From positions 125,575,123 to 125,639,122 of the forward strand of contig JAIOJX010000004.1 of the NCBI GenBank assembly GCA_022376925.1: 64,000 nt of DNA, given 5' to 3'. This document shows positions 34,401 to 46,260 of the stretch, piece after piece (position 1 is the first letter of the stretch; each line of letters opens with the position of its first letter). The notes beneath the pieces are model-generated. The model was not told the DNA's origin and ran no database searches. It saw only the letters and a program-made list of their open reading frames with translations. This stretch comes from Tragulus kanchil (Eukaryota > Chordata > Mammalia > Artiodactyla > Tragulidae). The translations under genes were made by a program, and so were the position numbers.

Positions 34401-34461
34401 GAGGCGGGGCCACCTAGCGCGCGGCCTGGGCGCCCATTGGCCAGACGGGAAGAGGGCGGGG
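34401..34461 (-). promoter_or_regulatory. GC boxes and CCAAT box, probable upstream PTGER4 promoter
   Basis: GAGGCGGGG (34401-34409), an inverted CCAAT (plus-strand ATTGG, 34436-34440) and GGGCGGGG (34454-34461) cluster in 60 bp. The CCAAT reads correctly for minus-strand transcription. All but the first element lie outside duplication 12, so they are single-copy, at the upstream end of the island. Confidence 0.45.
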
Positions 34462-34858
34462 CCCGCACTCCCTCCAGTGCGCCGCGAGGAAGCGAGGCGG
34501 GTCGGAAGGCGGGACTCTGGGCGGTGCGGGTCTCACAGCGCCTCCGAGGGAGGCTCCCCGCGGCCCTCCCACCCTCCGAAGGGCTGGGGTGCTGGAGACT
34601 TGGCCTCCTCGCCCCAGGCAGGTGGTGCGGAGGGGCAGCAGTCCGCGCGGACCCTAGGGAAGTCCCGGTGTTCTGTGCACCCTCTTAACGAGTCAACTCG
34701 TCATCCAGGGAGGCCAGCTCTGAAACTAGCATCTTTTCTTCCTCGCTGCCCCCCCTCTCCAAGTGGGCTGTTTCTCGCACCTTCTTCAGCCGAGTCGCAA
34801 CATCTGGGTGCAGGGAAGGGAAGTCAGCGGCTTAGGACTCTACTTTGGAGCAGCCGAG

Positions 34859-34914
34859 GTGTGTGTGTGTGTGTGTGTGTATGTGTGTGTGTGCGCGCGC
34901 GCGAGCGAGCGCGC
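34859..34914 (+). repeat. (GT)n/(GC)n microsatellite
   Basis: A GT dinucleotide run with one AT interruption passes into GC and GAGC repeats. The alternating purine-pyrimidine tract is about 55 bp and could adopt Z-DNA. It lies upstream of the PTGER4 promoter in the CpG island. Confidence 0.9.
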
Positions 34915-35116
34915 AGCCTGGGGAGAAGAAATCCTGTATGTGCGCGCGCGTGGCCCCGGGTCAGAAGTAGGGTGCGCATTACTGTCGTGGTGGCCCGATG
35001 GGCGGGTGGGCACCAGGCTTGGGCAGGGAATAACGAAGAATCCAGCCTCTCACCACGAAAGGAGTCTGTTGTTAGTACCTAGGCTGTGGACTGCGCTCGG
35101 GAGAACAGCCCCAGCC

Positions 35117-35137
35117 AAAAAAAAAAAAAAAAAAAAA
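35117..35137 (+). repeat. A21 homopolymer in CpG island
   Basis: A run of 21 A residues lies in GC-rich DNA. No SINE body precedes it, so it is not obviously a retroposon tail. Confidence 0.85.
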
Positions 35138-35310
35138 CCAGCCGGGACCGCAGTCACTCCCGGCGCAGGTGGCAGAGCCCTTGCGGCCGCGGAGAGGCGG
35201 CGCGCGGTGCCCAGGGGAAGGGTGGTGAGGGCGGAGGGCTGCCTGTTAACCGCGGGAGCCTTTCTCCTCCTCCCAGGAACTTCTCCGCCCCGTGAGAACG
35301 GTTAGACTGA

Positions 35311-37440
35311 GCTCGGTGCCTGGGTTTAGACACCTTCACCACGAGTCTCGGAAAGGCTAATGCAGAGAGATTGGGATTGTTTTTGAGTAAAGGAATTCTC
35401 CAGTCACTACCTGCCTGGTCAACCTTTGGAAAAACCTATTTGCTCTACCTTTTAATCTTTGAATTACAATTTAGCTTCTTTGGTTGGGAACAGTGTTTCT
35501 TTCTACTCGTTATTCATTTCTTCCTATTTTATTTGCTAAAATCAGACCCGTTCTATTAATATTTACTTTCTAAAGTCAGAACTGAAAACTAAAAATAGTG
35601 AATGTAAAGCTTTATGGCATAATGATAAACGCTTCACCATTGTTTTTTAAACCGTAAAGTGAGATTGTGTGAGCCTTTACAATTTTCAGTTTCTAGGAAA
35701 GTCTCTTTTCAGAGGTTATACACTTGGATTTGAACATAATGCATCTCCTGCCGCATCTACAGGGTATATCAATAACTTGATTCTTTTGTAGGCTAAACAG
35801 CCCACTCGTGCCTTTATTATTTCGTGAATGTACAAACCCAAGAATTTATCTGGTTCTCCAGTTATTCTCAAATGACACAATACCAAATGAGTAATAGGAA
35901 AAATAGAAGGCATTCGAAATTTCAACTAATTACAGAGCATAATTGTGTAAGGCACCGTGTGACTGTATCGATATAATAGCAATCTGTTGTTTGTATTGTT
36001 TCCACATGAATATCAGGGGATCTGAAAGAAAAACACACATTTGTTAGGCGATATAAAAAGAACTGATGGAGATCCCTCAGTTTCTTGCAGTCGTAATCAC
36101 CACTATAACCACTCGTATAGTCTGTGCTTCCGCTTAAGTAGTAAGCTCTAGAATTGTGTCAGCACTGAAAACAAATCAACATTAGAAAAAGGAAACTGTC
36201 GGTTCTACCCCCTGGCTTCCGTGACCACGTTGCATCACTGCCACCTGGTCAGGTGGTTGTTAGTAACAGTGTGAAGGCGAGGTGGGAAGTTCCATTTATC
36301 ATCACTTGCTGCTAAGAATTTTTTTTTTTTTCCAATTCTATTTTCACGTGAAGTTCCTGAAATGGAGAACAGTCTGGATTGGTTCTCGTTAACTTTTCGT
36401 GTTGAAGAGTATATTAAATGCAAAAATTCAGGCACCCTGTTGAGAGCATTAATATTACAGGTTTTAGCACATTGCTGATAAACTGGACTTGTTATCAATA
36501 GAGTTATTTTTCTTACAAGTCATTTCCGTGTACTTTCCAGAGTAGCTTTAGGAAAATGAAAATAAATAAGGATCTAGAACATAAGACTAAAAAAATGTAA
36601 TGAGGCTTACCTCCACCCTTTTTTGGTACATGGTTGTTAAAACTTAAGTTTAGCCTTCAAAAGGAGAAGTTGAAGATTTGAAAAACAGATACTGTATTTT
36701 CTTTATTTGAAAATCTGGGACCCAGACAGACATTTGATTTTCTTTATTTGAAAAACTGGGACCCTCACACTCCACCAGGAAAGTACATTGCAAAAGAAAA
36801 TGAAGACTGGCCATGATTATGTGGACAATTCTTGTCATTGTTTGTATATTTTAATGAAGTGATTTTTATTCTAAGCATTCATTTCTATCCTTCCTTGCAG
36901 TTTCTGCCTCATCCTACTTCTCTGCACTGGAAGTTCCTGGTTCAATTCTGTCATTAAATCCTCTCTGAAGGTTTGCACTAGTCCAAGAATGGCCTGACTG
37001 ATCATTTTGATTGCTCTCTACTAGCTAATTACTAGACTGTTCTTTTAAGTAAACATCCTCAGGTGGGGACTCTTAAAAGCACAGTCTGCTTGCAGGCTAC
37101 CAACCACATTCCCTTTGACTAGGTCAATGAATGGATAACAAAGGGGCTAGATAATTCCTGGGAGGAAGGCAGCAGGACGAATCAGATCTGGCCTGGACCC
37201 CCTGCTAAACCAAAGCTGGCCAGATCTTAGAGCATTCCTAAAGAGCTAACATTCACGTGGCAAAGCACAGGCAAAGCCTGCTCTCTGTCATTCAGCATCG
37301 GCCATACAGATAGTCAAAAGAGTGAAAAAGGTGTCTATCTGGTGCGAATAACCCCGTGCCCATGGCCACAGCTGCCTTCCACACACTCACCTAGCTGGTT
37401 CAGTAAATTACAAGCATGGCATTAACCTGACCTCGGCCAT
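35311..37440. other. Upstream intergenic single-copy DNA
   Basis: AT content returns to background. I find no gene or clear transposon. A 41-bp tandem repeat (about 1.9 units) lies at 36696-36770. Confidence 0.5.
36696..36770 (+). repeat. 41-bp tandem repeat, about two units
   Basis: TTTTCTTTATTTGAAAA followed by a CTGGGACCC segment occurs at 36696 and again at 36737, with one T/A difference. This is a true local duplication on a different scale from the ~1.1 kb series. Confidence 0.8.
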
Positions 37441-37544
37441 GAAAAGAGAGCCACGATTGCGGCTTTGGTCCTAAGGACTGCCCTCCCTTTTCAGCAGTTC
37501 ATTTTTTTTAAATTTTTCAATTTTGGGTTTTTTTTTTTTTTTTT

Positions 37545-37794
37545 CCGCCTCTAAGTCATCGTTTTGTTTTCATCCATCTTTATTCTTTGACATGTGTGGG
37601 CCTCCCATTGCATTGGCCTCTCTCATTGTAGAGCACTGGCTCTGGGCGCATGTACTCCGGGGCGCGAGCTCATTAATTGGACACACTGGCCCAGCCGTTC
37701 CTTGGCATGTGGGATCTTCCTGGGCCAGGGATTGAACCAGTGCCCCTTGCACAGCAAGGCGGACTCTTTACCCACTGGACCACCAGGGAAGCCC
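37545..37794 (-). mobile_element. CHR-like SINE, short form; second copy 38663-38912
   Basis: This is a minus-strand element with the tRNA-like head at 37794 and poly-T on the left. The tail-proximal part reads CCGCCTCTAAGTCATCG instead of the G-rich segment of the long form. It shares the body GTGTGGGCCTCCCATTGC and the head with the other copies. The copy at 38663-38912 comes from duplication 13. Confidence 0.85.
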
Positions 37795-38162
37795 GTATTT
37801 TTTTTTTTTTTTTTTACAGAATTTTGTTGTTTACTGCCACACATTGACTTGAATCTTAGTGGTGCACTCTAAATGTGCACCTAATTATTTTCATTTTCTA
37901 AGCATAAATTTTGTGCTTAGGGTTGTTACACATGTCAGGACTGTGATTGACTCCCCAGCTTCATGTGGGGCTGAATTACTACCGGAGGCTGGTCACCACC
38001 AAGTGATTGCTTCAGGCTGCCTTCTTCTATAACAGTTACACTTGTCAAAGTAATGGCTTTCTACCCTTTTATTCTTCCCCTCTTCTTTCTTCAAACAGGT
38101 ATTTCTACTGCACACCTACTGTGAATTGGACTAATGGACAGAGAAAGGAGATTCTTTAATTA

Positions 38163-38400
38163 GTGTTGATTCCTTTTTAAAAATTTTAGTTTGCATTGGG
38201 ATATAACCAATTAGCCAACATTGTGATAGTTTCAGGTGAATGGCAGACACATTATATGTGTCCATTCTCCCCCCAGAACTCCCCTCCCATCCAGGCTGCC
38301 ATATAGCATTGAGCAGAGTTGCATGTGCTATACAGTAGTTCCTTGCTGATTATCCATTTTAAATATAGCAAAGTGTACACATCAATCCCAAACTCCCTAA
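38163..38400 (-). mobile_element. Ruminant/artiodactyl L1 3' UTR fragment; second copy 39283-39520
   Basis: In reverse complement this is the L1 3' region found widely in artiodactyls (plus-strand ATTGTGATAGTTTCAGGTGA, TATACAGTAGTTCCTTG, CCCAAACTCCCTAACTATCC). It is non-coding. The second copy is from duplication 13. Confidence 0.65.
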
Positions 38401-39683
38401 CTATCCCTTCCTCTCAGGTAAGTGTTGCTCATTTTTGAAGGTACAGGTGGAGAGACAGTCTTACAAGTCCAGGTATCTCTTCTACAGGAAGAGGACATGC
38501 TGATTATATTTTAGTTTTTTCTCACATCCCCCAGATTGTTGTGTGTTTTAGAACTTCAGAAAAGGGAGCCACGATTGCGCCTTTGGTCCTAAGGACTGCC
38601 CCCCCTTTTCAGCATTTCATTTTTTTTAAATTTTTTCATTTTTGGGTTTTTTTTTTTTTTTTCCGCCTCTAAGTCATCGTTTTGTTTTCATCCATCTTTA
38701 TTCTTTGACATGTGTGGGCCTCCCATTGCATTGGCCTCTCTCATTGTAGAGCACTGGCTCTGGGCGCATGTACTCCGGGGCGCGAGCTCATTAATTGGAC
38801 ACACTGGCCCAGCCGTTCCTTGGCATGTGGGATCTTCCTGGGCCAGGGATTGAACCAGTGCCCCTTGCACAGCAAGGCGGACTCTTTACCCACTGGACCA
38901 CCAGGGAAGCCCGTATTTTTTTTTTTTTTTTTTACAGAATTTTGTTGTTTACTGCCACACATTGACTTGAATCTTAGTGGTGCACTCTAAATGTGCACCT
39001 AATTATTTTCATTTTCTAAGCATAAATTTTGTGCTTAGGGTTGTTACACATGTCAGGACTGTGATTGACTCCCCAGCTTCATGTGGGGCTGAATTACTAC
39101 CGCGGAGGCTGGTCACCACCAAGTGATTGCTTCAGGCTGCCTTCTTCTATAACAGTTACACTTGTCAAAGTAATGGCTTTCTACCCTTTTATTCTTCCCC
39201 TCTTCTTTCTTCAAACAGGTATTTCTACTGCACACCTACTGTGAATTGGACTAATGGACAGAGAAAGGAGATTCTTTAATTAGTGTTGATTCCTTTTTAA
39301 AAATTTTAGTTTGCATTGGGATATAACCAATTAGCCAACATTGTGATAGTTTCAGGTGAATGGCAGACACATTATATGTGTCCATTCTCCCCCCAGAACT
39401 CCCCTCCCATCCAGGCTGCCATATAGCATTGAGCAGAGTTGCATGTGCTATACAGTAGTTCCTTGCTGATTATCCATTTTAAATATAGCAAAGTGTACAC
39501 ATCAATCCCAAACTCCCTAACTATCCCTTCCTCTCAGGTAAGTGTTGCTCATTTTTGAAGGTACAGGTGGAGAGACAGTCTTACAAGTCCAGGTATCTCT
39601 TCTACAGGAAGAGGACATGCTGATTATATTTTAGTTTTTTCTCACATCCCCCAGATTGTTGTGTGTTTTAGAACTTCAGAAAA

Positions 39684-40329
39684 TGCACAGAGAACTCCCT
39701 AGTTTAGTCATCAACACTTGTGTTTTCTGAAGCTTGTTGACTGCTTTCCATGGAACTTTCACAGTTGTGTTCACACACGTGCTCTTCTTAGTAACCCCCC
39801 TGAAGATGTTCGGTAGGTGTGATGGAGACCCATCCTTCACCAAACCTGTTTCTGTTTCTTCCTGAGCACAAGGCTGGACGGCATTTCCCACAGTTCCTGC
39901 GGTTAGGTGAGGCCCCTGTGGCTGTATTCTGGGCAGTGGAAAACAGTAGGAAGTGATGTGTACCGTTTACAGGCCTGGTCTCTAAAGGACCCTGATCCTC
40001 TGGGGCTCCCCTTCTTCTCTTCTCTGCCAGCAGGCCTCAAGGCCCTGGTGTATGGCAGTACCGCTAGGCAGAAGGTGACAGGGCCCCTGAATGCCTGCAT
40101 AAAGCGGGGACCTCATTCCGATTCCAGTGCTCTTCACTGGACCATGAAGTGAAGAAAACAATCCACTGAGATTTGGGGGGGTGCTTGTTTGGGCAGTGAG
40201 CCTGTGGTGACAGAGGAGTATGTTTGGAATCATTGGTCTTCAGTAAGGAGACTGTGGGCACAGAAGAGCTGTAAGTGACTTATTCAAATGCATAAAAATT
40301 AGTAAGGCCAGATGAAATGTATCCAGTAT
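39684..40329. other. Intergenic single-copy DNA, nothing recognised
   Basis: Short open frames on both strands overlap each other and show no recognisable family. I see no transposon. Confidence 0.45.
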
Positions 40330-40470
40330 GCAGCCTGTGAGAGACACCATGCCAAATGATCTGTGCATATATCATCTAATCCTCACAAGAAACTGATGAG
40401 GAAGATACTACCTAGTCGTAAGCCCAGTTTACAGATGAGCTAACTGCTGTTTGGTTAAGGAATGTGGAAG
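40330..40470 (+). mobile_element. MIR SINE fossil
   Basis: The order ATCATCTAATCCTCACAA, then a GATGAGGAAG-like and a TTTACAGATGAG-like segment, follows the MIR core. It is old and diverged, as expected for MIR. Confidence 0.65.
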
Positions 40471-40682
40471 AGGGCATCATTTCTTACAGGACTACACAAC
40501 ATCTAGGGGTGCTGGTGCAAAGGGCCTGCTGTGTAAGTGGCTTCCTGATTGAGACTTCGTCACCATTTTGATTAGACGTGACCTTGGCTGAGTTTACTGC
40601 TGCCTGTCTTCCTGCTGACTCCTTGTGTGTTGATTGTCTTTCCAATACATTATTTTTCTGCTTAAGTTGACCAGGTATTTGT

Positions 40683-40862
40683 GCTCAGTTGCATTAGTCG
40701 TGTCCGTCTCTTTGTGATCCTATGGACTGTAGTCCGCTAGGCTGTTCTATCTGTGGGATTCTCCAGGCAAGAATATTGGAGTGGGTTGCCACTTCCTCCT
40801 CTAGGGGATCTTCCCAATCCAGAGATAAAACTTGGGTTTCTATGTCGCTGCATTGGCCACTA
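40683..40862 (-). mobile_element. Bov-tA SINE
   Basis: Plus-strand GTGCTCAGTTGCATTAGTCG, CCTATGGACTGTAGTCC and AAGAATATTGGAGTGGGTTG are the reverse complement of a Bov-tA. The head near 40860 is degraded. Confidence 0.8.
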
Positions 40863-40958
40863 GCGCCAATACTCAGCTTCTGTTGTTTGTGAATAATCAC
40901 TCCACCTAGCACAGAGGGGGTTGAGTGAATTATAGATCACAGGACTGATACATAACAG

Positions 40959-43253
40959 AACAAAGGCTTAAATCGAGGTCTGTCTAATCCCCAGACCTAT
41001 ATCCCTAATCTCTGTATTTCTTAGCCCAAACTAGAACTCCAGCCATACGACTCCTAGTCTTTTTCTTTTCCCTCTCAATGTTATTGGCTTTGAGATAAAG
41101 AAAGTTTGGAGTTAAGGTCATGGTAGATGAGTTGCTTAAGCCTTAGTGAAAAGGAGTTTTTACTAAGTTGATTCCTTTGAAGATTAAGTAACATAGAAAT
41201 CCATGCAAACAAAATATCTGGCACATATGAAAAAACAATAGTTATTATTACTACATTTATGTTCCCCAAATTTGTTTCTAAGGATTATTTGATTAGTTGT
41301 GTGTAAAATGTTTAGAGGGCATCTACAGTCCATGAAGTCACAAAGAGTTGGATACAACTGAGCAACTAACACTTTCACGAAGTTCTAAGGGTATAAAGTC
41401 AAAGTCAATGTGTAAGGCTATTTGTTTTGTAGGAAAACATAAAATTTGGATTTAACAAGAAATGAGATTTGATTTTATAAATAGCAGTTTTTAAAATACA
41501 ACTTTCTGATCTCAAATTGTTTTGTGTATTTTCCTATAAAATAATAGATTATATATTAAAAGAGCTATAAAATTTGCCTGAGGCATTTATGCAGTAATAT
41601 TCATTCGTTTAATCTAACAGAAGAAAAACAACTACATTTTTTTAATTGAAGTATAGTTGACATACAATTTTATGTTTGTATCAGAGGTACAACAGTGATC
41701 TGACACTTGTATACATTAGGAAATGATGACAGATCTAGTAACCATCTGTTTCCATCAAAGTTATTACAGTGTTATTGACTATATTTGTTTGCTGTTATTA
41801 TATCTCATGGCTTGTTTTCTTCTTTTTATTATGCTTTATTTATTTATTTTAATTGGAGGATAATTACTTTACAGTGTTGCATTGGTTTCTGCCATACATC
41901 AACATGTATCTAGGTTGCTTCTGTGTTTTAGCTATTGTAAATAGTGCTGCAATGAACACTGGGGGTAGATATGCCTTTTTCAATTATGGTTTTCTCAGGG
42001 CATATGCCCAATAGTGGGATTGTTGGGTAATATGGTAATTTTTTCCCTAGTTTTTTAAGAATCTCCATACTGTTTTCCATAGTGACGGTATCAGTTTACA
42101 CTCCATACAGAAAACAAAGGCTTAAATCGAGGTCTGTCTAATCCCCAGACCTATATCCCTAATCTCTGTATTTCTTAGCCCAAACTAGAACTCCAGCCAT
42201 ACGACTCCTAGTCTTTTTCTTTTCCCTCTCAATGTTATTGGCTTTGAGATAAAGAAAGTTTGGAGTTAAGGTCATGGTAGATGAGTTGCTTAAGCCTTAG
42301 TGAAAAGGAGTTTTTACTAAGTTGATTCCTTTGAAGATTAAGTAACATAGAAATCCATGCAAACAAAATATCTGGCACATATGAAAAAACAATAGTTATT
42401 ATTACTACATTTATGTTCCCCAAATTTGTTTCTAAGGATTATTTGATTAGTTGTGTGTAAAATGTTTAGAGGGCATCTACAGTCCATGAAGTCACAAAGA
42501 GTTGGATACAACTGAGCAACTAACACTTTCACGAAGTTCTAAGGGTATAAAGTCAAAGTCAATGTGTAAGGCTATTTGTTTTGTAGGAAAACATAAAATT
42601 TGGATTTAACAAGAAATGAGATTTGATTTTATAAATAGCAGTTTTTAAAATACAACTTTCTGATCTCAAATTGTTTTGTGTATTTTCCTATAAAATAATA
42701 GATTATATATTAAAAGAGCTATAAAATTTGCCTGAGGCATTTATGCAGTAATATTCATTCGTTTAATCTAACAGAAGAAAAACAACTACATTTTTTTAAT
42801 TGAAGTATAGTTGACATACAATTTTATGTTTGTATCAGAGGTACAACAGTGATCTGACACTTGTATACATTAGGAAATGATGACAGATCTAGTAACCATC
42901 TGTTTCCATCAAAGTTATTACAGTGTTATTGACTATATTTGTTTGCTGTTATTATATCTCATGGCTTGTTTTCTTCTTTTTATTATGCTTTATTTATTTA
43001 TTTTAATTGGAGGATAATTACTTTACAGTGTTGCATTGGTTTCTGCCATACATCAACATGTATCTAGGTTGCTTCTGTGTTTTAGCTATTGTAAATAGTG
43101 CTGCAATGAACACTGGGGGTAGATATGCCTTTTTCAATTATGGTTTTCTCAGGGCATATGCCCAATAGTGGGATTGTTGGGTAATATGGTAATTTTTTCC
43201 CTAGTTTTTTAAGAATCTCCATACTGTTTTCCATAGTGACGGTATCAGTTTAC
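40959..43253 (+). repeat. Duplication 14: direct tandem pair, 1154 bp offset
   Basis: The block at 40959-42099 recurs at 42113-43253 (offset 1154) with no difference that I noticed. The bridge 42100-42112 is 13 bp. The right copy ends where the left copy of duplication 15 starts. Confidence 0.93.
41311..41377 (+). mobile_element. Bov-A 3' end fragment; second copy 42465-42531
   Basis: ACAGTCCATGAAGTCACAAAGAGTTGG and AACTGAGCAACTAACAC-like bases form the plus-strand 3' end of a BovA unit. The 5' part is absent. Confidence 0.75.
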
Positions 43254-43589
43254 CTCTCCACCAGCAGTACAAGAGGGTTCCCTTTTCTCCACATCCTCTC
43301 CAGAATTTATTGTTTATAGATTTTTTGATGATGGCCATTTTGATCGGTGTCAACTGATACTTCATTGTAGTTCTGATTTGCTCTTCTTTAATAATAAGTG
43401 ATCTTGATCATTTTTTTTTCATGTGTTTATTAGCAGTCTGTATGTCTTCCTTGGAGAAATATCTGTTTAGGTCATTGGCCCGTTTTTTGATTGGATTGTT
43501 TTTCTGGTACTGAGTTGCATGAGCTGCTTGCATATTTTGAAAATTAATCCTTTATCAGTTGCTTCATTTGGTAATATTTTCTCCCATTC

Positions 43590-43699
43590 CATACATGTAT
43601 ATGTATGGCTGAGTCCTTTACCTGTTCACCTGAAACTATCACAAAATTGTTTAATTGACTCTACCCCCCAAAATGTTTTGGTGTAAAAAAATAAAAAAG
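43590..43699 (+). mobile_element. 5'-truncated L1 tail nested in the minus-strand L1; copy 44696-44808
   Basis: A 110-bp plus-strand L1 3' terminus (TGTTCACCTGAAACTATCAC, then an A-rich tail with AATAAAAAAG) is flanked by near-identical 17-bp repeats, AATATTTTCTCCCATTC at 43573-43589 and AATGTTTTCTCCCATTC at 43700-43716. This is the classic signature of target-primed reverse transcription. The host L1 reads in the opposite orientation. Confidence 0.85.
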
Positions 43700-45147
43700 A
43701 ATGTTTTCTCCCATTCTGAGGATTGTCTTTTCATCTTGTTTATGGTTTCCTTTGCTGTACAAAAGCTTTTCAGTTTAATTTAATCCCATTTATTTATTTA
43801 TTTTTCTTACTTCCATTACTGTAAGAAGTGGGTCATGGAGGATCTTGTTGTCATTTGTATCAAAGAGTGTTCTGCCTATGTTTTCTTCTAAGAGTTGTAT
43901 AGTTTCTGGTCTTACATTTAAAGTTTTAATCCATTTTGAGTGTATCTTTGTATATGGTGTTAGAAAGTGTTCTAATTTTATTCTTTTACATGCAACTGTC
44001 CAGTTCTCCCAATACCACTTACTAAAGAGACTATCTTTTTTTTTTTTTTAATTTTGGCCTCTTTTATTGGTTTTTATTTATTTATTTTCATCCATCTTTA
44101 TTCTTTGGCCTGTGTGGGCCTCCCACTGCAGTGGCCTCTCTCATTGCAGAGCACTGGCTCTGGTCACCAGCGCTCCAGAGCATGGGCTTTCAATTGGACT
44201 CACCAGTCCAGCTGCTCTGACGCATGTAGGCTCTTCCCGGGCCAGGGATTGAACTGGTGCCCCTTACACTGCGAGGTGGACTCTATCCACTGGGCCACTA
44301 GGGAAGCACGAGACTAGTGGGTAATTTACTTCACGGTTAAGAATCCCATTGTTCTCCACCTCTCCACCAGCAGTACAAGAGGGTTCCCTTTTCTCCACAT
44401 CCTCTCCAGAATTTATTGTTTATAGATTTTTTGATGATGGCCATTTTGATCGGTGTCAACTGATACTTCATTGTAGTTCTGATTTGCTCTTCTTTAATAA
44501 TAAGTGATCTTGATCATTTTTTTTTCATGTGTTTATTAGCAGTCTGTATGTCTTCCTTGGAGAAATATCTGTTTAGGTCATTGGCCCGTTTTTTGATTGG
44601 ATTGTTTTTCTGGTACTGAGTTGCATGAGCTGCTTGCATATTTTGAAAATTAATCCTTTATCAGTTGCTTCATTTGGTAATATTTTCTCCCATTCCATAC
44701 ATGTATATGTATGGCTGAGTCCTTTACCTGTTCACCTGAAACTATCACAAAATTGTTTAATTGACTCTACCCCCCAAAAAATGTTTTTGGTGTAAAAAAA
44801 TAAAAAAGAATGTTTTCTCCCATTCTGAGGATTGTCTTTTCATCTTGTTTATGGTTTCCTTTGCTGTACAAAAGCTTTTCAGTTTAATTTAATCCCATTT
44901 ATTTATTTATTTTTCTTACTTCCATTACTGTAAGAAGTGGGTCATGGAGGATCTTGTTGTCATTTGTATCAAAGAGTGTTCTGCCTATGTTTTCTTCTAA
45001 GAGTTGTATAGTTTCTGGTCTTACATTTAAAGTTTTAATCCATTTTGAGTGTATCTTTGTATATGGTGTTAGAAAGTGTTCTAATTTTATTCTTTTACAT
45101 GCAACTGTCCAGTTCTCCCAATACCACTTACTAAAGAGACTATCTTT

Positions 45148-45418
45148 TTTTTTTTTTTAATTTTGGCCTCTTTTATTGGTTTTTATTTATTTATTTTCAT
45201 CCATCTTTATTCTTTGGCCTGTGTGGGCCTCCCACTGCAGTGGCCTCTCTCATTGCAGAGCACTGGCTCTGGTCACCAGCGCTCCAGAGCATGGGCTTTC
45301 AATTGGACTCACCAGTCCAGCTGCTCTGACGCATGTAGGCTCTTCCCGGGCCAGGGATTGAACTGGTGCCCCTTACACTGCGAGGTGGACTCTATCCACT
45401 GGGCCACTAGGGAAGCAC
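45148..45418 (-). mobile_element. CHR-like SINE, short form, inside L1; copy 44039-44309
   Basis: This minus-strand element has the body GTGTGGGCCTCCCACTGC and ends in a slightly mutated head (GCTTCCCTAGTGG in reverse). The target-site duplication GAGACTATCTTT is exact at 45136-45147 and 45419-45430, interrupting the L1. The left copy 44039-44309 loses its right flank to the duplication junction. Confidence 0.88.
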
Positions 45419-45551
45419 GAGACTATCTTTCCTCCATTGTATATGTTCGCCTCTTTTGTCAAAGATAAAGTGCTCATAGATGCTTGAGTTTATCTCTGGG
45501 TTTTTTTTTTATCTTGTTCCACTGATTTATATTTCTATTTTTGTGCCAGTA

Positions 45552-46099
45552 CTATACTGTCTTGATGACTGTAACTTTGTAGTATAGTCTAAAGTCAGGA
45601 AGGTTGATTCCTCTAACTCCATTGTTCTTCGAGATTGCTTTGGCTATTTCAGGTCTTTTGTGTTTGCATATGAATTGTGAAAGTTTTTGTTCTAGTTCTG
45701 TGAAAAATGCTGCTGGTAATTTGATAGGGATCACGCTGATTCTGTAGATTACATTTGGTAGTATAGTCATTTTTACGATATTGATTTTTCCAACCCAGGA
45801 ACATGGAATATATCTCCATTTGTTTACATCTTCTTTGATTTCTTTCATCGGTGTCTTATAGTTTTCTGTATACAGTTCCTTTGTCTCTTTATGTAGGCCT
45901 AATCCTAGGTATTTTATTCTTTTTGTTGCAGTGGTAAGATTGATTCCTTAATTTTTCTTTCTGATTTTTCATTGTTAGCATATAGAAATGCAAGAGATTT
46001 CTGTGGATTGATTTTATATCCTCTGACTTTACTGAATTCACTGATCAGTTTTAGTAATTTTCTCATAGTATCTTTAGGGTTTTCTATGTATACTGTCAT
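45552..46099 (-). pseudogene. L1 ORF2 protein fragments (reverse transcriptase C-terminal side)
   Basis: Two open segments on the minus strand (45914-46099 and 45552-45848) translate to recognisable L1 ORF2p sequence, including [17 protein letters not shown] and KTVIVTVKYYLRF-like surroundings ([24 protein letters not shown]). They come from the region after the RT domain. Stops and frameshifts between and around them show that the element is dead. Confidence 0.85.
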
Positions 46100-46260
46100 G
46101 CTGCAAGCAATGAGAGTTTTACTTCTTTTCTGATCTAGATTGCTTTTATTTCTTTTTCTTTTGTGATTGCCATGGCTAGGACTTCAAAAACTATGGTGAA
46201 TATCTTTTTTATCACATCTTTTTTATCTGTTCATCTATTGATGGACAGTTATGTTGAAAA

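Larger units (their letters stand above)
32161..34409 (+). repeat. Duplication 12: direct tandem pair over PTGER4 5' UTR/promoter
   Basis: The block at 32161-33283 recurs at 33288-34409 (offset 1127, then 1126 after CACCCCTC becomes CACCCTC). The left end begins in exon 2, just upstream of the ATG. The junction 33284-33288 joins GGCGGAGGCGGGG to the exon 2 start region. The ATG-containing exon-2 stub, intron 1, exon 1 donor and TATA-like box are therefore all doubled. Confidence 0.93.
29815..35310. other. CpG island over PTGER4 exon 2, 5' UTR and promoter
   Basis: GC and CpG density are sharply higher than in the AT-rich flanks. The island covers both exon 2 copies, the small 5' UTR intron and the upstream promoter. 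Its apparent length is inflated by duplications 11 and 12 (about 2.2 kb), so the real island would be nearer 3.3 kb. Most antisense frames here, such as 30713-31639 on the plus strand, are stop-poor because of GC content. Confidence 0.8.
37441..39683 (+). repeat. Duplication 13: direct tandem pair, ~1.12 kb
   Basis: The block at 37441-38563 recurs at 38559-39683 (offset 1118-1120) with small homopolymer and single-base changes at both ends (GCGGCT/GCGCCT, CCTCCC/CCCCCC). The copies share GAAAA at the junction. The block includes a CHR-like SINE and an L1 3' end. Confidence 0.93.
43253..45425 (+). repeat. Duplication 15: direct tandem pair inside an L1
   Basis: The block at 43253-44316 recurs at 44359-45425 (offset 1106, rising to 1109 through added A and T bases near 44775-44790). 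The bridge 44317-44358 is unmatched. Because the SINE and nested L1 within it keep identical flanks in both copies, the duplication postdates both insertions. Confidence 0.93.
41636..46260 (-). mobile_element. L1 element, minus strand, 3' UTR and ORF2 3' half
   Basis: On the minus strand the sequence runs from ORF2 (around 46260 down to about 45430) through ORF2 3' sequence and 3' UTR to about 41636. It is interrupted by a CHR-like SINE (45148-45418), a small nested L1 (43590-43699) and the two duplications 14 and 15. Both nested insertions have target-site duplications. Collapsed, the L1 is about 2.3 kb. Its 5' part is missing. Confidence 0.8.
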
